In this document: piece after piece, positions 37,250 through 44,319 of the stretch
Position numbering within the stretch: the stretch's first letter is position 1
Layout of the letters: every line of letters starts with the position of its first letter
Source of the DNA: Bacteroidota bacterium
GTDB taxonomy: Bacteria > Bacteroidota > Bacteroidia > Bacteroidales > JAAUTT01
Length of the DNA stretch: 64,000 nucleotides
Reading direction: 5' to 3'
NCBI GenBank assembly: GCA_030706405.1
Contig: JAUZOO010000006.1
Location: 186,001-250,000, forward strand
Translations under genes and position numbers: made by a program
Notes under the pieces: model-generated
The model's input: the letters and a program-made list of their open reading frames with translations, nothing else
Databases searched by the model: none
Told to the model about the DNA's origin: nothing

Positions 37250-38194
37250 ATGAACCGTATCGATCGTGTATCGGCAATTTTAATCCACCTGCAATCCAAA
37301 CCTGTGGTGACAGCCGAAGAAATTGCCCTCCGTTTCGGAATTAGTAAACGAACGGTTTACCGCGACATTAAAGCATTGGAAGAGGCAGGTGTTCCTGTAG
37401 GGGCCGACCCTGGCCGTGGCTTTTATCTGGTCGAGGGTTTTCATCTTCCACCCGTAATGTTTACCCGCGACGAAGCTGGCGCCTTACTTACTGCGAAGAA
37501 ACTTGTTGAGAAGCTTACCGATAGTTCTGTTGCTACGCACTATCAATCGGCAATGTATAAAGTACGGGCAGTGTTGTCCGATGTTGATAAGTTGTATGTT
37601 AATACATTACATCAAAATATTGAAGTTTTTTATTCGCAGAAAAGTGATTTTGCAAACAATTACCTTTCTGATATTCAACGCGCATTGGTCAATAGAAATA
37701 CGTTAACCATCAGTTATAAGAGTAGATATAAGGATGAGTTTACCTGCGGACGGGAGGTTGAGCCGGTAGGCATTTGTTTTTATAGTCTCGGCTGGCACCT
37801 GATTGGTTTTTGCCGTATGCGCAGCCAATATCGCGACTTCCGTATCGACCGCATTGCGGATTTGGAAATTAACCCGGAAGTCTTCTCGGGTAAGGAACAT
37901 CTTTCGGTTCGTGAATATTTTGAACAAATGAGATATTCTTCTGATTTGGAAGAGGTGGTAATACGTTTTGATAAAACAGTTTGCGCGCAGATTGTCACGT
38001 CGAAGTATTATTATGGGTTTATTGATGAGGTTGAGTTTGGCGACAGTCTCGAAATGACGTTCGTTTCCGGAGATCTGGATTATTTTTCGCGCTGGCTTTT
38101 GATGTATGCCGATGCCGTTCGGGTTGTTTCTCCCGAAAACCTGAAATTGAGATTCGAACAATTAGTTCAATCGGTTATATCAAAAACAAAATAA
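37250..38194 (+). CDS. WYL-domain transcriptional regulator (YafY type)
   Basis: The 314-residue protein has an N-terminal winged helix (about 1-60; VTAEEIALRFGISKRTVYRDIKALEEAGVPVGADPGRGFYL) of the HTH_11 class. The central linker is helical, and the WYL domain lies at about 145-220 with a GICFYSLGWHLIGFCRMRSQYRDFRIDRI motif in place of the classical WYL triplet. A C-terminal WCX-like extension follows. WYL proteins bind ligands, often nucleotides or nucleic acids, and regulate nearby genes. The four short genes that follow, and the inverted repeat in front of them, are the likely target. It is divergent from the flippase-like gene. Confidence 0.9.
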   Translation: MNRIDRVSAILIHLQSKPVVTAEEIALRFGISKRTVYRDIKALEEAGVPVGADPGRGFYLVEGFHLPPVMFTRDEAGALLTAKKLVEKLTDSSVATHYQSAMYKVRAVLSDVDKLYVNTLHQNIEVFYSQKSDFANNYLSDIQRALVNRNTLTISYKSRYKDEFTCGREVEPVGICFYSLGWHLIGFCRMRSQYRDFRIDRIADLEINPEVFSGKEHLSVREYFEQMRYSSDLEEVVIRFDKTVCAQIVTSKYYYGFIDEVEFGDSLEMTFVSGDLDYFSRWLLMYADAVRVVSPENLKLRFEQLVQSVISKTK

Positions 38195-38215
38195 TTTTTG
38201 TTGAACAAAAACTTG

Positions 38216-38251
38216 TTGACATACTGTTGTCAATACCCTAGCGTAGCTTTG
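38216..38251 (+). promoter_or_regulatory. Candidate WYL operator and -7 box
   Basis: TTGACA (38216-38221), six bases, then TGTCAA (38228-38233) form a perfect inverted repeat. Ten bases further is TAGCTTTG (38244-38251), an exact TAnnTTTG -7 box. The repeat covers the place where the -33 element should be, and no good -33 TTTG is present. Binding there could either replace or block RNA polymerase contacts. The ATG of the next gene is at 38275. That the WYL protein encoded just upstream binds here is inferred. Confidence 0.6.
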
Positions 38252-38274
38252 CGTTGCAATTTAAATCCAATAAG

Positions 38275-38727
38275 ATGCAAACTAAAGAAATTAAACCGAT
38301 TACAGCTATTTGTTTTTCCTGCCAAACAAACCTTTCGGGGTTAAGCCGGTACGTTAGGGTAAAGGCGCGCGAGCTTTATCAATCAGCCCTTAAAAATAAT
38401 ATGGAAATTACCGGCCCGGTTTATTGGTTTTATCATGGCATGGACGGTAACCCTGAAACCATGTTTATCCTCGAAATTTGTCTTCCTGTTCAAGCTTCGG
38501 AATTTAGTGATGAGCAGTTTGAAATAATGCAATTGCCTGTGTTTAAATGTCTGTCAGCTACATATTGTGGTGATTGGATGGGAATGCCCGACATTTATGG
38601 CGAGCTGATTAATCATGCATTAAATTCCGGCTATCAGTTAACCGGAACCAGCCGCGAAGTTTATATCAATATGGATTTTGAAACTCCTGAGAATAATATT
38701 ACCGAAGTTCAAATAGGGATTAACTGA
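38275..38727 (+). CDS. GyrI-like effector-binding domain protein
   Basis: The ATG at 38275 gives 150 residues; an upstream in-frame TTG (38254) lies too close to the promoter box to be the true start. The sequence has the GyrI/AraC-effector pattern: an opening EIKPITAICFS, PVYWFYHGMD, FILEICLPVQ, and the late SREVYINMDFETPENNITEVQIGI, which closely matches the end of this domain. Such proteins bind hydrophobic drugs or other small molecules in a SOUL-like fold. Two GyrI repeats fill the protein and no DNA-binding part is present. It is the first gene behind the candidate operator. Confidence 0.8.
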   Translation: MQTKEIKPITAICFSCQTNLSGLSRYVRVKARELYQSALKNNMEITGPVYWFYHGMDGNPETMFILEICLPVQASEFSDEQFEIMQLPVFKCLSATYCGDWMGMPDIYGELINHALNSGYQLTGTSREVYINMDFETPENNITEVQIGIN

Positions 38728-38759
38728 TATTGCCTAAATTTGAGTAAAATTTCTTGTTT

Positions 38760-39017
38760 ATGAGCGATTGGTCGAATGTACCCAATGTTGGGAAAGAGCT
38801 GATCAGATTGTTGGCTGAAGCCGGAGTAACTTCTTATGATGAACTTAAACAATTGGGAAGTGAGCAGGTGTTTCTGAGGCTAAAGGCCATTGATTCCGGA
38901 GCCTGCTTTTGTAAGCTTTGTGCGCTCGAAGGAGCTATTCGGGATATTCGCTGGCATCATCTGCCCGACGAACGTAAACAAGAACTCAAACAATTTTTCA
39001 ACATGACTAAAAAATAA
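38760..39017 (+). CDS. TfoX C-terminal-domain protein
   Basis: The ATG at 38760 gives 85 residues. The features NVPNVGKELIRLLAEAGVTSYDELKQLGSEQVFLRL, then LCALEGAIRDIRWHHLPDERKQELKQF, match the stand-alone TfoX C-terminal domain, which has a helix-hairpin-helix-like fold. In Proteobacteria the full TfoX/Sxy protein regulates competence, but the C-terminal domain alone has no agreed function. It lies 32 bases after the GyrI-like gene and 7 bases before the DUF3795 gene, so it is part of a small operon. Two cysteines (CFCKLC) are unusual for the family as I know it. Confidence 0.8.
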   Translation: MSDWSNVPNVGKELIRLLAEAGVTSYDELKQLGSEQVFLRLKAIDSGACFCKLCALEGAIRDIRWHHLPDERKQELKQFFNMTKK

Positions 39018-39024
39018 ATACGAT

Positions 39025-39375
39025 ATGAAAAATGACGTTATAACTGATGCTAAACAGGTGTCGTACTGTGGACTATATTGTGCGGCCTGTGGTAAATTTC
39101 AAAACGGGAAATGCCCCGGATGCTTAGAAAATGAAAAAGCTACCTGGTGTAAGATTCGAACTTGTTGCCAGACCAATGACTATCGAAGTTGTGCAGATTG
39201 TACCCAATTTTCAGATGCTATGGATTGCAAAAAATTTAACAACCTTATTTCTAAAGTATTTTCGGTGGTGTTTCGTTCCGACCGAGCCGCATGCCTGGCA
39301 AAAATCAAAGAAGTTGGTTATGTCGATTATGCCGCCTACATGGCCGAAAAGAAACTGGTGGCCATAAAGAAATAG
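39025..39375 (+). CDS. Cysteine-rich DUF3795 protein
   Basis: The 116-residue protein has twelve cysteines, eleven of them in the first 68 residues (CGLYCAAC at 15-22, CPGC at 30-33, CC at 47-48, CADC at 56-59). The opening VSYCGLYCAACGKFQNGKCPGC is the DUF3795 signature. The spacing suggests one or two zinc or iron-sulfur sites. Function is unknown; relatives often lie near small-molecule resistance or stress genes. It starts 7 bases after the TfoX-like gene, and 56 bases separate it from the exonuclease gene, which has its own promoter box. Confidence 0.82.
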   Translation: MKNDVITDAKQVSYCGLYCAACGKFQNGKCPGCLENEKATWCKIRTCCQTNDYRSCADCTQFSDAMDCKKFNNLISKVFSVVFRSDRAACLAKIKEVGYVDYAAYMAEKKLVAIKK

Positions 39376-39419
39376 CAGACTCTAAGTACTCAGTACACAA
39401 TACTAGGTACTTTTATTTC

Positions 39420-39427
39420 TATCTTTG
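39420..39427 (+). promoter_or_regulatory. -7 promoter box (TATCTTTG) of the exonuclease gene
   Basis: TATCTTTG is an exact TAnnTTTG box and ends only four bases before the ATG at 39432. With the usual distance to the start of transcription the mRNA would be leaderless or nearly so. No good -33 element is visible. Confidence 0.5.
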
Positions 39428-39431
39428 CCCC

Positions 39432-39947
39432 ATGTATGCCATTGTCGATATAGAAACCACCGGTGGAAGCCATAAAACCGAAAAGATCACTGAAATAGCC
39501 ATCTTTAAGCATGATGGGTATCGGGTCGTGGATGAGTTTACCTCTCTCGTAAATCCTGAAAAAAGCATACCCTATTTTATAACCAACCTCACCGGCATAA
39601 CCAATCAAATGGTGGCCAATGCTCCTAAATTTTACGAGATAGCCCGAAAAATTGTAGAGATAACGGAAGGATGTACTTTTGTTGCTCATAATGCGCCATT
39701 CGATTACCGGTTTGTGTGTGCGGAATATCTACAGTTAGGTTACGAATATAAACGTGATGTACTTTGTACCGTTAGAACCAGCCGGCGACTTATCCCCGGT
39801 AAACAATCATATAGTTTAGGTAATTTGTGCAACGAATTAGGTATTGATGTTAATCATCGGCACCGAGCTGCAGGTGATGCCTTGGCTACCGTAAAACTTT
39901 TTGAATTGCTATTATCGGTAAATGGTGGACATTTATATGTTAAGTAA
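39432..39947 (+). CDS. DEDDh 3'-5' exonuclease (DnaQ/epsilon-like)
   Basis: The start is the ATG at 39432; the frame stays open upstream but runs into the DUF3795 gene and loses family similarity. The 171-residue protein has all three exonuclease motifs: AIVDIETTGG (Exo I, Asp and Glu), FVAHNAPFDYRF (Exo II) and HRHRAAGDALATVKLF (Exo III with catalytic His and Asp). This is the nuclease module of DNA polymerase III epsilon, and a stand-alone copy of this size may act in proofreading, repair or RNA turnover. The usual clamp- and alpha-binding tail of epsilon is short or absent. Confidence 0.88.
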   Translation: MYAIVDIETTGGSHKTEKITEIAIFKHDGYRVVDEFTSLVNPEKSIPYFITNLTGITNQMVANAPKFYEIARKIVEITEGCTFVAHNAPFDYRFVCAEYLQLGYEYKRDVLCTVRTSRRLIPGKQSYSLGNLCNELGIDVNHRHRAAGDALATVKLFELLLSVNGGHLYVK

Positions 39948-40096
39948 GTTTTGTTTATTTCTAAAAATAGAGCCGTTCGTCCGTATAGCTTGGCTGTTAG
40001 TGTAATACTTCTTGAACAATAAGGAAATTTTGTGAATAGTTTATATCTTTAGTAAATAGAATCACAAACAGCTATTTAAACTAAAAATGTAAAACT

Positions 40097-40660
40097 ATGA
40101 AAAAAGGTATTGTGCTTTTGGTTTTTTGTTTAATGAGTATTGGCATTGTTAATGCTCAGACTTCAACCTTTCAAAAAGGGAATGGCGTGCTAAACCTTAC
40201 TATTGGTTTTGGTAGTGGACTTTATACCGGCGGCGGTTATACAACCTCAGTTCCTCCGTTGGCCGCTTCTTATGAAGTGGGAATTGTGGATAATATTTTT
40301 GAAAAAGGAACTATTGGCGTTGGCGGATATTTCGGTTTTGCTTCGGCAAAATACAATGTTGGTTATTCGGATTGGGCCTGGAAATATACCAATATTGTAA
40401 TTGGACCTCGCGGTACCCTCCATTATCCTTTAGTTGAAAAACTGGATACCTATGCAGGTTTAATGATTGGATATAATATTGTAAACGCAAGTTGGACAGG
40501 CTCTGGTTCAAGTAATTTATATTCGGCATCAGGCAGTGGTTTGATAACTGCTGGGTTTTTAGGCGCCCGTTACTATTTCAGCGATAAGTTTGCAGGTTTG
40601 GCTGAATTGGGATGGGGAGTTGCTTATTTTAATCTTGGTGTAGCTTTTAAGCTTAAATAG
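40097..40660 (+). CDS. Small outer-membrane beta-barrel-like protein
   Basis: This 187-residue protein has a signal peptide (ending VNAQ). The rest alternates hydrophobic and polar residues with many Gly and Tyr: VLNLTIGFGSGLYTGGG, GYFGFASAKYNVG, TYAGLMIGYNIVN and a closing VAYFNLGVAFKLK. This suggests an eight-stranded outer-membrane barrel ending in a strand with a basic residue, unlike the usual aromatic end. No specific function can be named. It is followed by a strong terminator, so it is a single-gene unit. Confidence 0.75.
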   Translation: MKKGIVLLVFCLMSIGIVNAQTSTFQKGNGVLNLTIGFGSGLYTGGGYTTSVPPLAASYEVGIVDNIFEKGTIGVGGYFGFASAKYNVGYSDWAWKYTNIVIGPRGTLHYPLVEKLDTYAGLMIGYNIVNASWTGSGSSNLYSASGSGLITAGFLGARYYFSDKFAGLAELGWGVAYFNLGVAFKLK

Positions 40661-40677
40661 ATAACAGAATTTCTGTT

Positions 40678-40707
40678 AAGCCGCTCGAATCCCGGGCGGC
40701 TTTTTTT
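40678..40707 (+). terminator. Intrinsic terminator of the first barrel gene
   Basis: A 10-bp GC-rich stem with one G-T pair (40678-40687 with 40693-40702) leads into seven T. A smaller hairpin (AACAGAA/TTCTGTT) lies just ahead of it. Confidence 0.9.
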
Positions 40708-41011
40708 ATGAGAATATAGCATCCCATTGGAAGTTTCAGCATGATATTAATGTTGCCTATTTTTTAAGTTGAACGGCTAATTGAATCAAAAAAGGGTGAA
40801 AATGGATTTTTTTGATAATATTTTTAATGAAAATGGAGTCGTTTGTCATCGAAAATGGATATTTAGTGTAAAAATAGCACTGTAATACCAAAAATGGCAT
40901 TCTTCTATTTTGTAGCTGTCTAATGTTTTTCTACTTTCGGGGTGTCGGAGTTAAACAAATAGTGCTCCGAAATGTTTAATTAAATTTTTTATAAACCAAA
41001 AATCTCTAACG
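40708..41011 (+). promoter_or_regulatory. AT-rich leader with repeated GAAAATGGA upstream of the barrel gene
   Basis: This 304-base stretch has no credible long gene. Exact GAAAATGGA occurs at 40798-40806, 40829-40837 and 40851-40859; a related AAAATGG is at 40891-40897. A TATTTTG-like box lies near 40910. A 27-codon frame (40802-40885) lies across the repeats but has no support. The region may control the following gene, whose AT-rich codons suggest high expression. Confidence 0.35.
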
Positions 41012-41554
41012 ATGAAAAAATTATTTTTAATTGTTGCTGTTGCTTTCTTTGCAATTAGTGTTAATGCTCAAATTAAATTAGGCGCAAACCTTGGATTATC
41101 TTTGCCAACCGGTGATTTTGCTGATGCTTGTAAGACTGGATTTGGTGGATCTATCATGGGAAAGTATGCGTTCAGTGATAAAATGGCTGTAGGTTTAAAC
41201 ATTGGTTATTATGCTAATAAAGCTAAAGATGGAGTTGGAGGGTCTGATGTTACTTTCAGTTATACTCCGATTACCGCTTCTTTTCAGTATTTCTTGGGAA
41301 CAGAAGGTTTTAAACCTTATGTTGGGGCTGATTTAGGTTTTTACGCTGCTAAGTTTAAAGTATCTAGTGTTAGTGTAAGCCAGACTGTTTTTGGATTTGC
41401 TCCAGTTGTTGGATTTGAATATGGATTGAGCGAAAGTTTGTCTTTAGATGTAAATGCTAAATATCATTTAGTATCTAAAGCTAGCGATATTTCTGACAAA
41501 GCTTTTAATTTTGTCGGCATCAATGTTGGTATTCTTTACAGCTTAGGTAAATAA
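41012..41554 (+). CDS. Outer-membrane beta-barrel protein (porin-like family)
   Basis: The 180-residue protein has a signal peptide (ending VNAQ) and the pattern of an eight-stranded barrel: IKLGANLGLSLPTGDFADACKTGFGGSIMGKYAFSDKMAVG, ITASFQYFLG and PVVGFEYGLSESLSLDVNAKYHLV, as in PF13568/OmpA-barrel-type proteins of Bacteroidota. Codon choice is markedly AT-rich with few codon types, which suggests high expression. It resembles the barrel gene upstream in size and plan, but the sequences are not close. A strong terminator follows its stop. Confidence 0.85.
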   Translation: MKKLFLIVAVAFFAISVNAQIKLGANLGLSLPTGDFADACKTGFGGSIMGKYAFSDKMAVGLNIGYYANKAKDGVGGSDVTFSYTPITASFQYFLGTEGFKPYVGADLGFYAAKFKVSSVSVSQTVFGFAPVVGFEYGLSESLSLDVNAKYHLVSKASDISDKAFNFVGINVGILYSLGK

Positions 41555-41576
41555 TAACAGCTTAATAATATTTTAA

Positions 41577-41604
41577 AAGGCTATCCGGTTGGGTAGCCTT
41601 TTTT
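41577..41604 (+). terminator. Intrinsic terminator of the second barrel gene
   Basis: A 10-bp stem with one G-T pair (41577-41586 with 41591-41600) and a 4-base loop leads into a run of six T. Confidence 0.9.
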
Positions 41605-41635
41605 ATTTGTATTTTTCGCCGTTATAAAATTGGTG

Positions 41636-42937
41636 ATGAACGGGAATAAGAAAATAATAATCGGGTTTGTGTTTTTGATAATTAATACTTTGTATGGTTT
41701 TTCGTTGCCCCGGGGGCCGTTGCCCGATGCCGTTTTCGACCGTAATATTAAAACCGTTCAGTTGTACAAGGAAGGCTGGGAGTTTTCGTACCCTATTCTC
41801 GAACTAAACGATACCAAAACCCTTCAATTTAGTTTCGATTACCTCGGAACTAAGTCTAAGAACCTTAATTACATCGTAGTACATTGCGACGCCCAGTGGG
41901 AACCTTCACGCATTGCATATTCCGAATATCTTGATGGATTTTATCAAAACCCGCTGCTTGATTTTCAAACTTCCGAAAGTACACATATCCCATATCTTCA
42001 CTATTCGTTTGCAATTCCAAACGAAAGTGTAAAGCTTAAATTGTCAGGCAATTATGCCTTGGTGGTTTTTGAAAATAGTAATGAAGATAATCCACTCATA
42101 ATAAAACGTTTTGTTGTTGTTGATCAAAAGGTGACCATCGTTCCGGAAGTTAAGCGTCCCACTCTGCCTGTTTATCAGGATAATTATCAACAAGTTGGTT
42201 TTTCTATTCTACACCCAGATTATTCTATCGACAATCCATTTCAGACGGTTAAAATAGCGGTAATAAAGAATAACCAGTGGAAATTTTCCGTTCAGGATAT
42301 GGTTCCGCTATATGTTCGAAATGCCGAACTGGTTTATGATTATCAGGATAAGGGGCTTTTCCCGGGAGGCAACGAATACCGAAGTTTTGATATTAAAAGC
42401 TTGAAGTATAAATCGGCAAATATTCAATCCATTGATTATGTTATTGATTCGTGGCATGTAGAGCTTAAGCCCGATAAGCCCCGAAATCAGATCGCTTATT
42501 TTTATGACGAGGACTTTAACGGCAAATACCTGGTACAGAATAAGCAGGGAACAAATGCCGCCACTGATGCCGAATATGTGCATGTGATATTTACATTCCC
42601 GATGTCGGAACCATTGATCAGCGGTAATATTTATGTTTTTGGAGGTTTTTGTGATTACAATTGTTACGACGACTACCGGATGGTGTACAATGTTGAAAAA
42701 AAAGCTTATGTCCTGGATATTCTTTTAAAACAAGGATATTATAATTATCAGTATGTATTTGTCCCCGAGAACTCATCTGATGTAGATGACCGGTATTTTG
42801 AGGGGAGTTTTTATGAGACTGAAAATGATTATCTCATTTATGTTTATCATCGTCCGTTTGGTGCCCGTTACGATAAGTTAATTGGAGTAAAGCTTGTCAA
42901 TAGTTTAAAGCGAAGTGGTTTGCAGATGATAAAGTAA
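41636..42937 (+). CDS. Type IX secretion plug-family protein (DUF5103)
   Basis: The ATG at 41636 is preferred to a TTG at 41630. The 433-residue protein has a signal peptide and then DAVFDRNIKTVQLYKEGWEFSYPILELN, YIVVHCDAQWEPSRIAYSEYLDGF, and later LFPGGNEYRSFDIKSLKY and GGFCDYNCYDDYRMVYN. This is the sequence signature of DUF5103, the family containing the Plug protein that closes the unused side of the SprA translocon pore. Its presence indicates a T9SS elsewhere in the genome, which agrees with the type B cargo protein 2.7 kb downstream. It is transcribed after its own terminator-separated start. Confidence 0.85.
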   Translation: MNGNKKIIIGFVFLIINTLYGFSLPRGPLPDAVFDRNIKTVQLYKEGWEFSYPILELNDTKTLQFSFDYLGTKSKNLNYIVVHCDAQWEPSRIAYSEYLDGFYQNPLLDFQTSESTHIPYLHYSFAIPNESVKLKLSGNYALVVFENSNEDNPLIIKRFVVVDQKVTIVPEVKRPTLPVYQDNYQQVGFSILHPDYSIDNPFQTVKIAVIKNNQWKFSVQDMVPLYVRNAELVYDYQDKGLFPGGNEYRSFDIKSLKYKSANIQSIDYVIDSWHVELKPDKPRNQIAYFYDEDFNGKYLVQNKQGTNAATDAEYVHVIFTFPMSEPLISGNIYVFGGFCDYNCYDDYRMVYNVEKKAYVLDILLKQGYYNYQYVFVPENSSDVDDRYFEGSFYETENDYLIYVYHRPFGARYDKLIGVKLVNSLKRSGLQMIK

Positions 42938-43010
42938 AAAGGACATCTGGGTATTATTGGCTGTTTCCGAATCTCTTAAATCCTTAATCCCGTAATCTCT
43001 TTTTTAATTG

Positions 43011-43018
43011 TAACTTTG
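43011..43018 (+). promoter_or_regulatory. -7 promoter box (TAACTTTG) of the M16 operon
   Basis: TAACTTTG is an exact TAnnTTTG match 23 bases before the ATG at 43042. No clear -33 element is present. It probably drives the two M16 genes and the T9SS cargo gene. Confidence 0.55.
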
Positions 43019-43041
43019 CATCTTACAAGCGAAGTAATTCT

Positions 43042-44280
43042 ATGGTAAAATTTGAACGGTTTAAACTCCCCAACGGCCTCACTTTATTGGTCAATGAAGA
43101 CCTCACGACTCCTTTAGTCTCAATTAATATTTTATATGCGGTAGGTTCCCGCGATGAGCATCCGGAAAAAACAGGATTTGCACATTTGTTTGAGCACCTT
43201 ATGTTTGGTGGCTCTGTTAATATTCCATCATATGATGAACCTCTGCAAATGGTTGGAGGAGAGAATAATGCTTTTACTACAAACGATATCACCAATTATT
43301 ATATAACACTACCTTCGGATAATATAGAAACTGGGCTTTGGCTCGAATCCGATCGTATGCTTGCACTTAATTTTTCGGAACAGAGCCTTAAAACGCAACA
43401 AAGTGTTGTTATTGAGGAGTTTCGTCAACGATATCTGAATCAGCCCTATGGTGATGTTTGGTTGTTGCTTCGTCCGTTGGCTTTTAAGGTACATCCTTAT
43501 CGCTGGCCGACTATTGGCGAAAAAATTGATCATATCCGAGATGCTTCACTTGCCGATGTTGAATCGTTCTTTTATTCGCATTACGCACCCAATAACGCAT
43601 TTATGGCTATATCCGGAAATATTGAAACGGAAGAAGCTTATAGGCTTGTGCTAAAGTGGTTTGGCGATATTAAGCGTCGGGATGTAAAGCCTCGCCAACT
43701 TCCGAAAGAACCGGTACAAACCGAAGCTCGTTCGCTTACGGTAAAACGTAAAGTTGCTTACGATGCGCTGTACAAAGCTTGGCATATTCCTGGCCGCATG
43801 GAAAAGGGATTTTATGCTTGCGATCTTATTACGGATTTGTTGTCCGGAGGTCGATCTGCCCGTCTTTACCAGACATTGGTGAAAGAGAAAAAATTATTCA
43901 GCGAAATAAATGCTTATGTTTCGGGCGATGCCGACCCCGGATTACTGATTGTTGGTGGCAAGGTGATGGACGGGATTTCCATCGATACGGCTAACCTGGC
44001 AGTCGAAAAGGTTTTGCAGGAGATTATCGATAAGCCGGTTGCGACAAGGGAACTTAAAAAAGTGCAGAACAAATTCGAGGCCAATCTGTTATTAGGACAA
44101 ATCAACGCGTTGAATAAGGCCATGTCGCTTTCGTATTACGAAATGCTTGGCGATGCAGCGATGCTTAACCGCGAAGTGGCTAACTATTGTAAGGTCACTC
44201 CAAAAATGATTCGCGAAACTGCGAGCGACATTTTTAAACCAACCAATTGTTCTACTTTATTTTATCTTGCCGATAAATAA
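43042..44280 (+). CDS. M16-family zinc peptidase (catalytic subunit)
   Basis: The 412-residue protein opens FERFKLPNGLTLLVNEDLTTPLVSINI and has the inverted zinc motif HLFEH (His48, Glu51, His52) with a second metal-binding Glu region (VVIEEFRQRY, about 128). The substrate-binding C-terminal half contains GGRSARLYQTLVKEKKLFSEINAYVSG. This is the catalytic half of an M16B peptidase, which cleaves short or partly unfolded peptides. No signal peptide is seen, so it may be cytoplasmic or non-classically localised. Its partner lacking the zinc motif begins 40 bases downstream. Confidence 0.93.
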   Translation: MVKFERFKLPNGLTLLVNEDLTTPLVSINILYAVGSRDEHPEKTGFAHLFEHLMFGGSVNIPSYDEPLQMVGGENNAFTTNDITNYYITLPSDNIETGLWLESDRMLALNFSEQSLKTQQSVVIEEFRQRYLNQPYGDVWLLLRPLAFKVHPYRWPTIGEKIDHIRDASLADVESFFYSHYAPNNAFMAISGNIETEEAYRLVLKWFGDIKRRDVKPRQLPKEPVQTEARSLTVKRKVAYDALYKAWHIPGRMEKGFYACDLITDLLSGGRSARLYQTLVKEKKLFSEINAYVSGDADPGLLIVGGKVMDGISIDTANLAVEKVLQEIIDKPVATRELKKVQNKFEANLLLGQINALNKAMSLSYYEMLGDAAMLNREVANYCKVTPKMIRETASDIFKPTNCSTLFYLADK

Positions 44281-44319
44281 TTCAAGCCGGCTAAACCATT
44301 TATATTTTATACCATTCAG

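Noticed and set aside
39291-39431. Upstream extension of the exonuclease frame
   Set aside because: It overlaps the DUF3795 gene and contains no family motif; the ATG at 39432 begins the conserved AIVDIETTGG.
40802-40885. A 27-codon frame (starting MDFFDN) upstream of the second barrel gene
   Set aside because: It is very short, lies across the GAAAATGGA repeats and has no sign of coding bias; kept only as part of the leader region.
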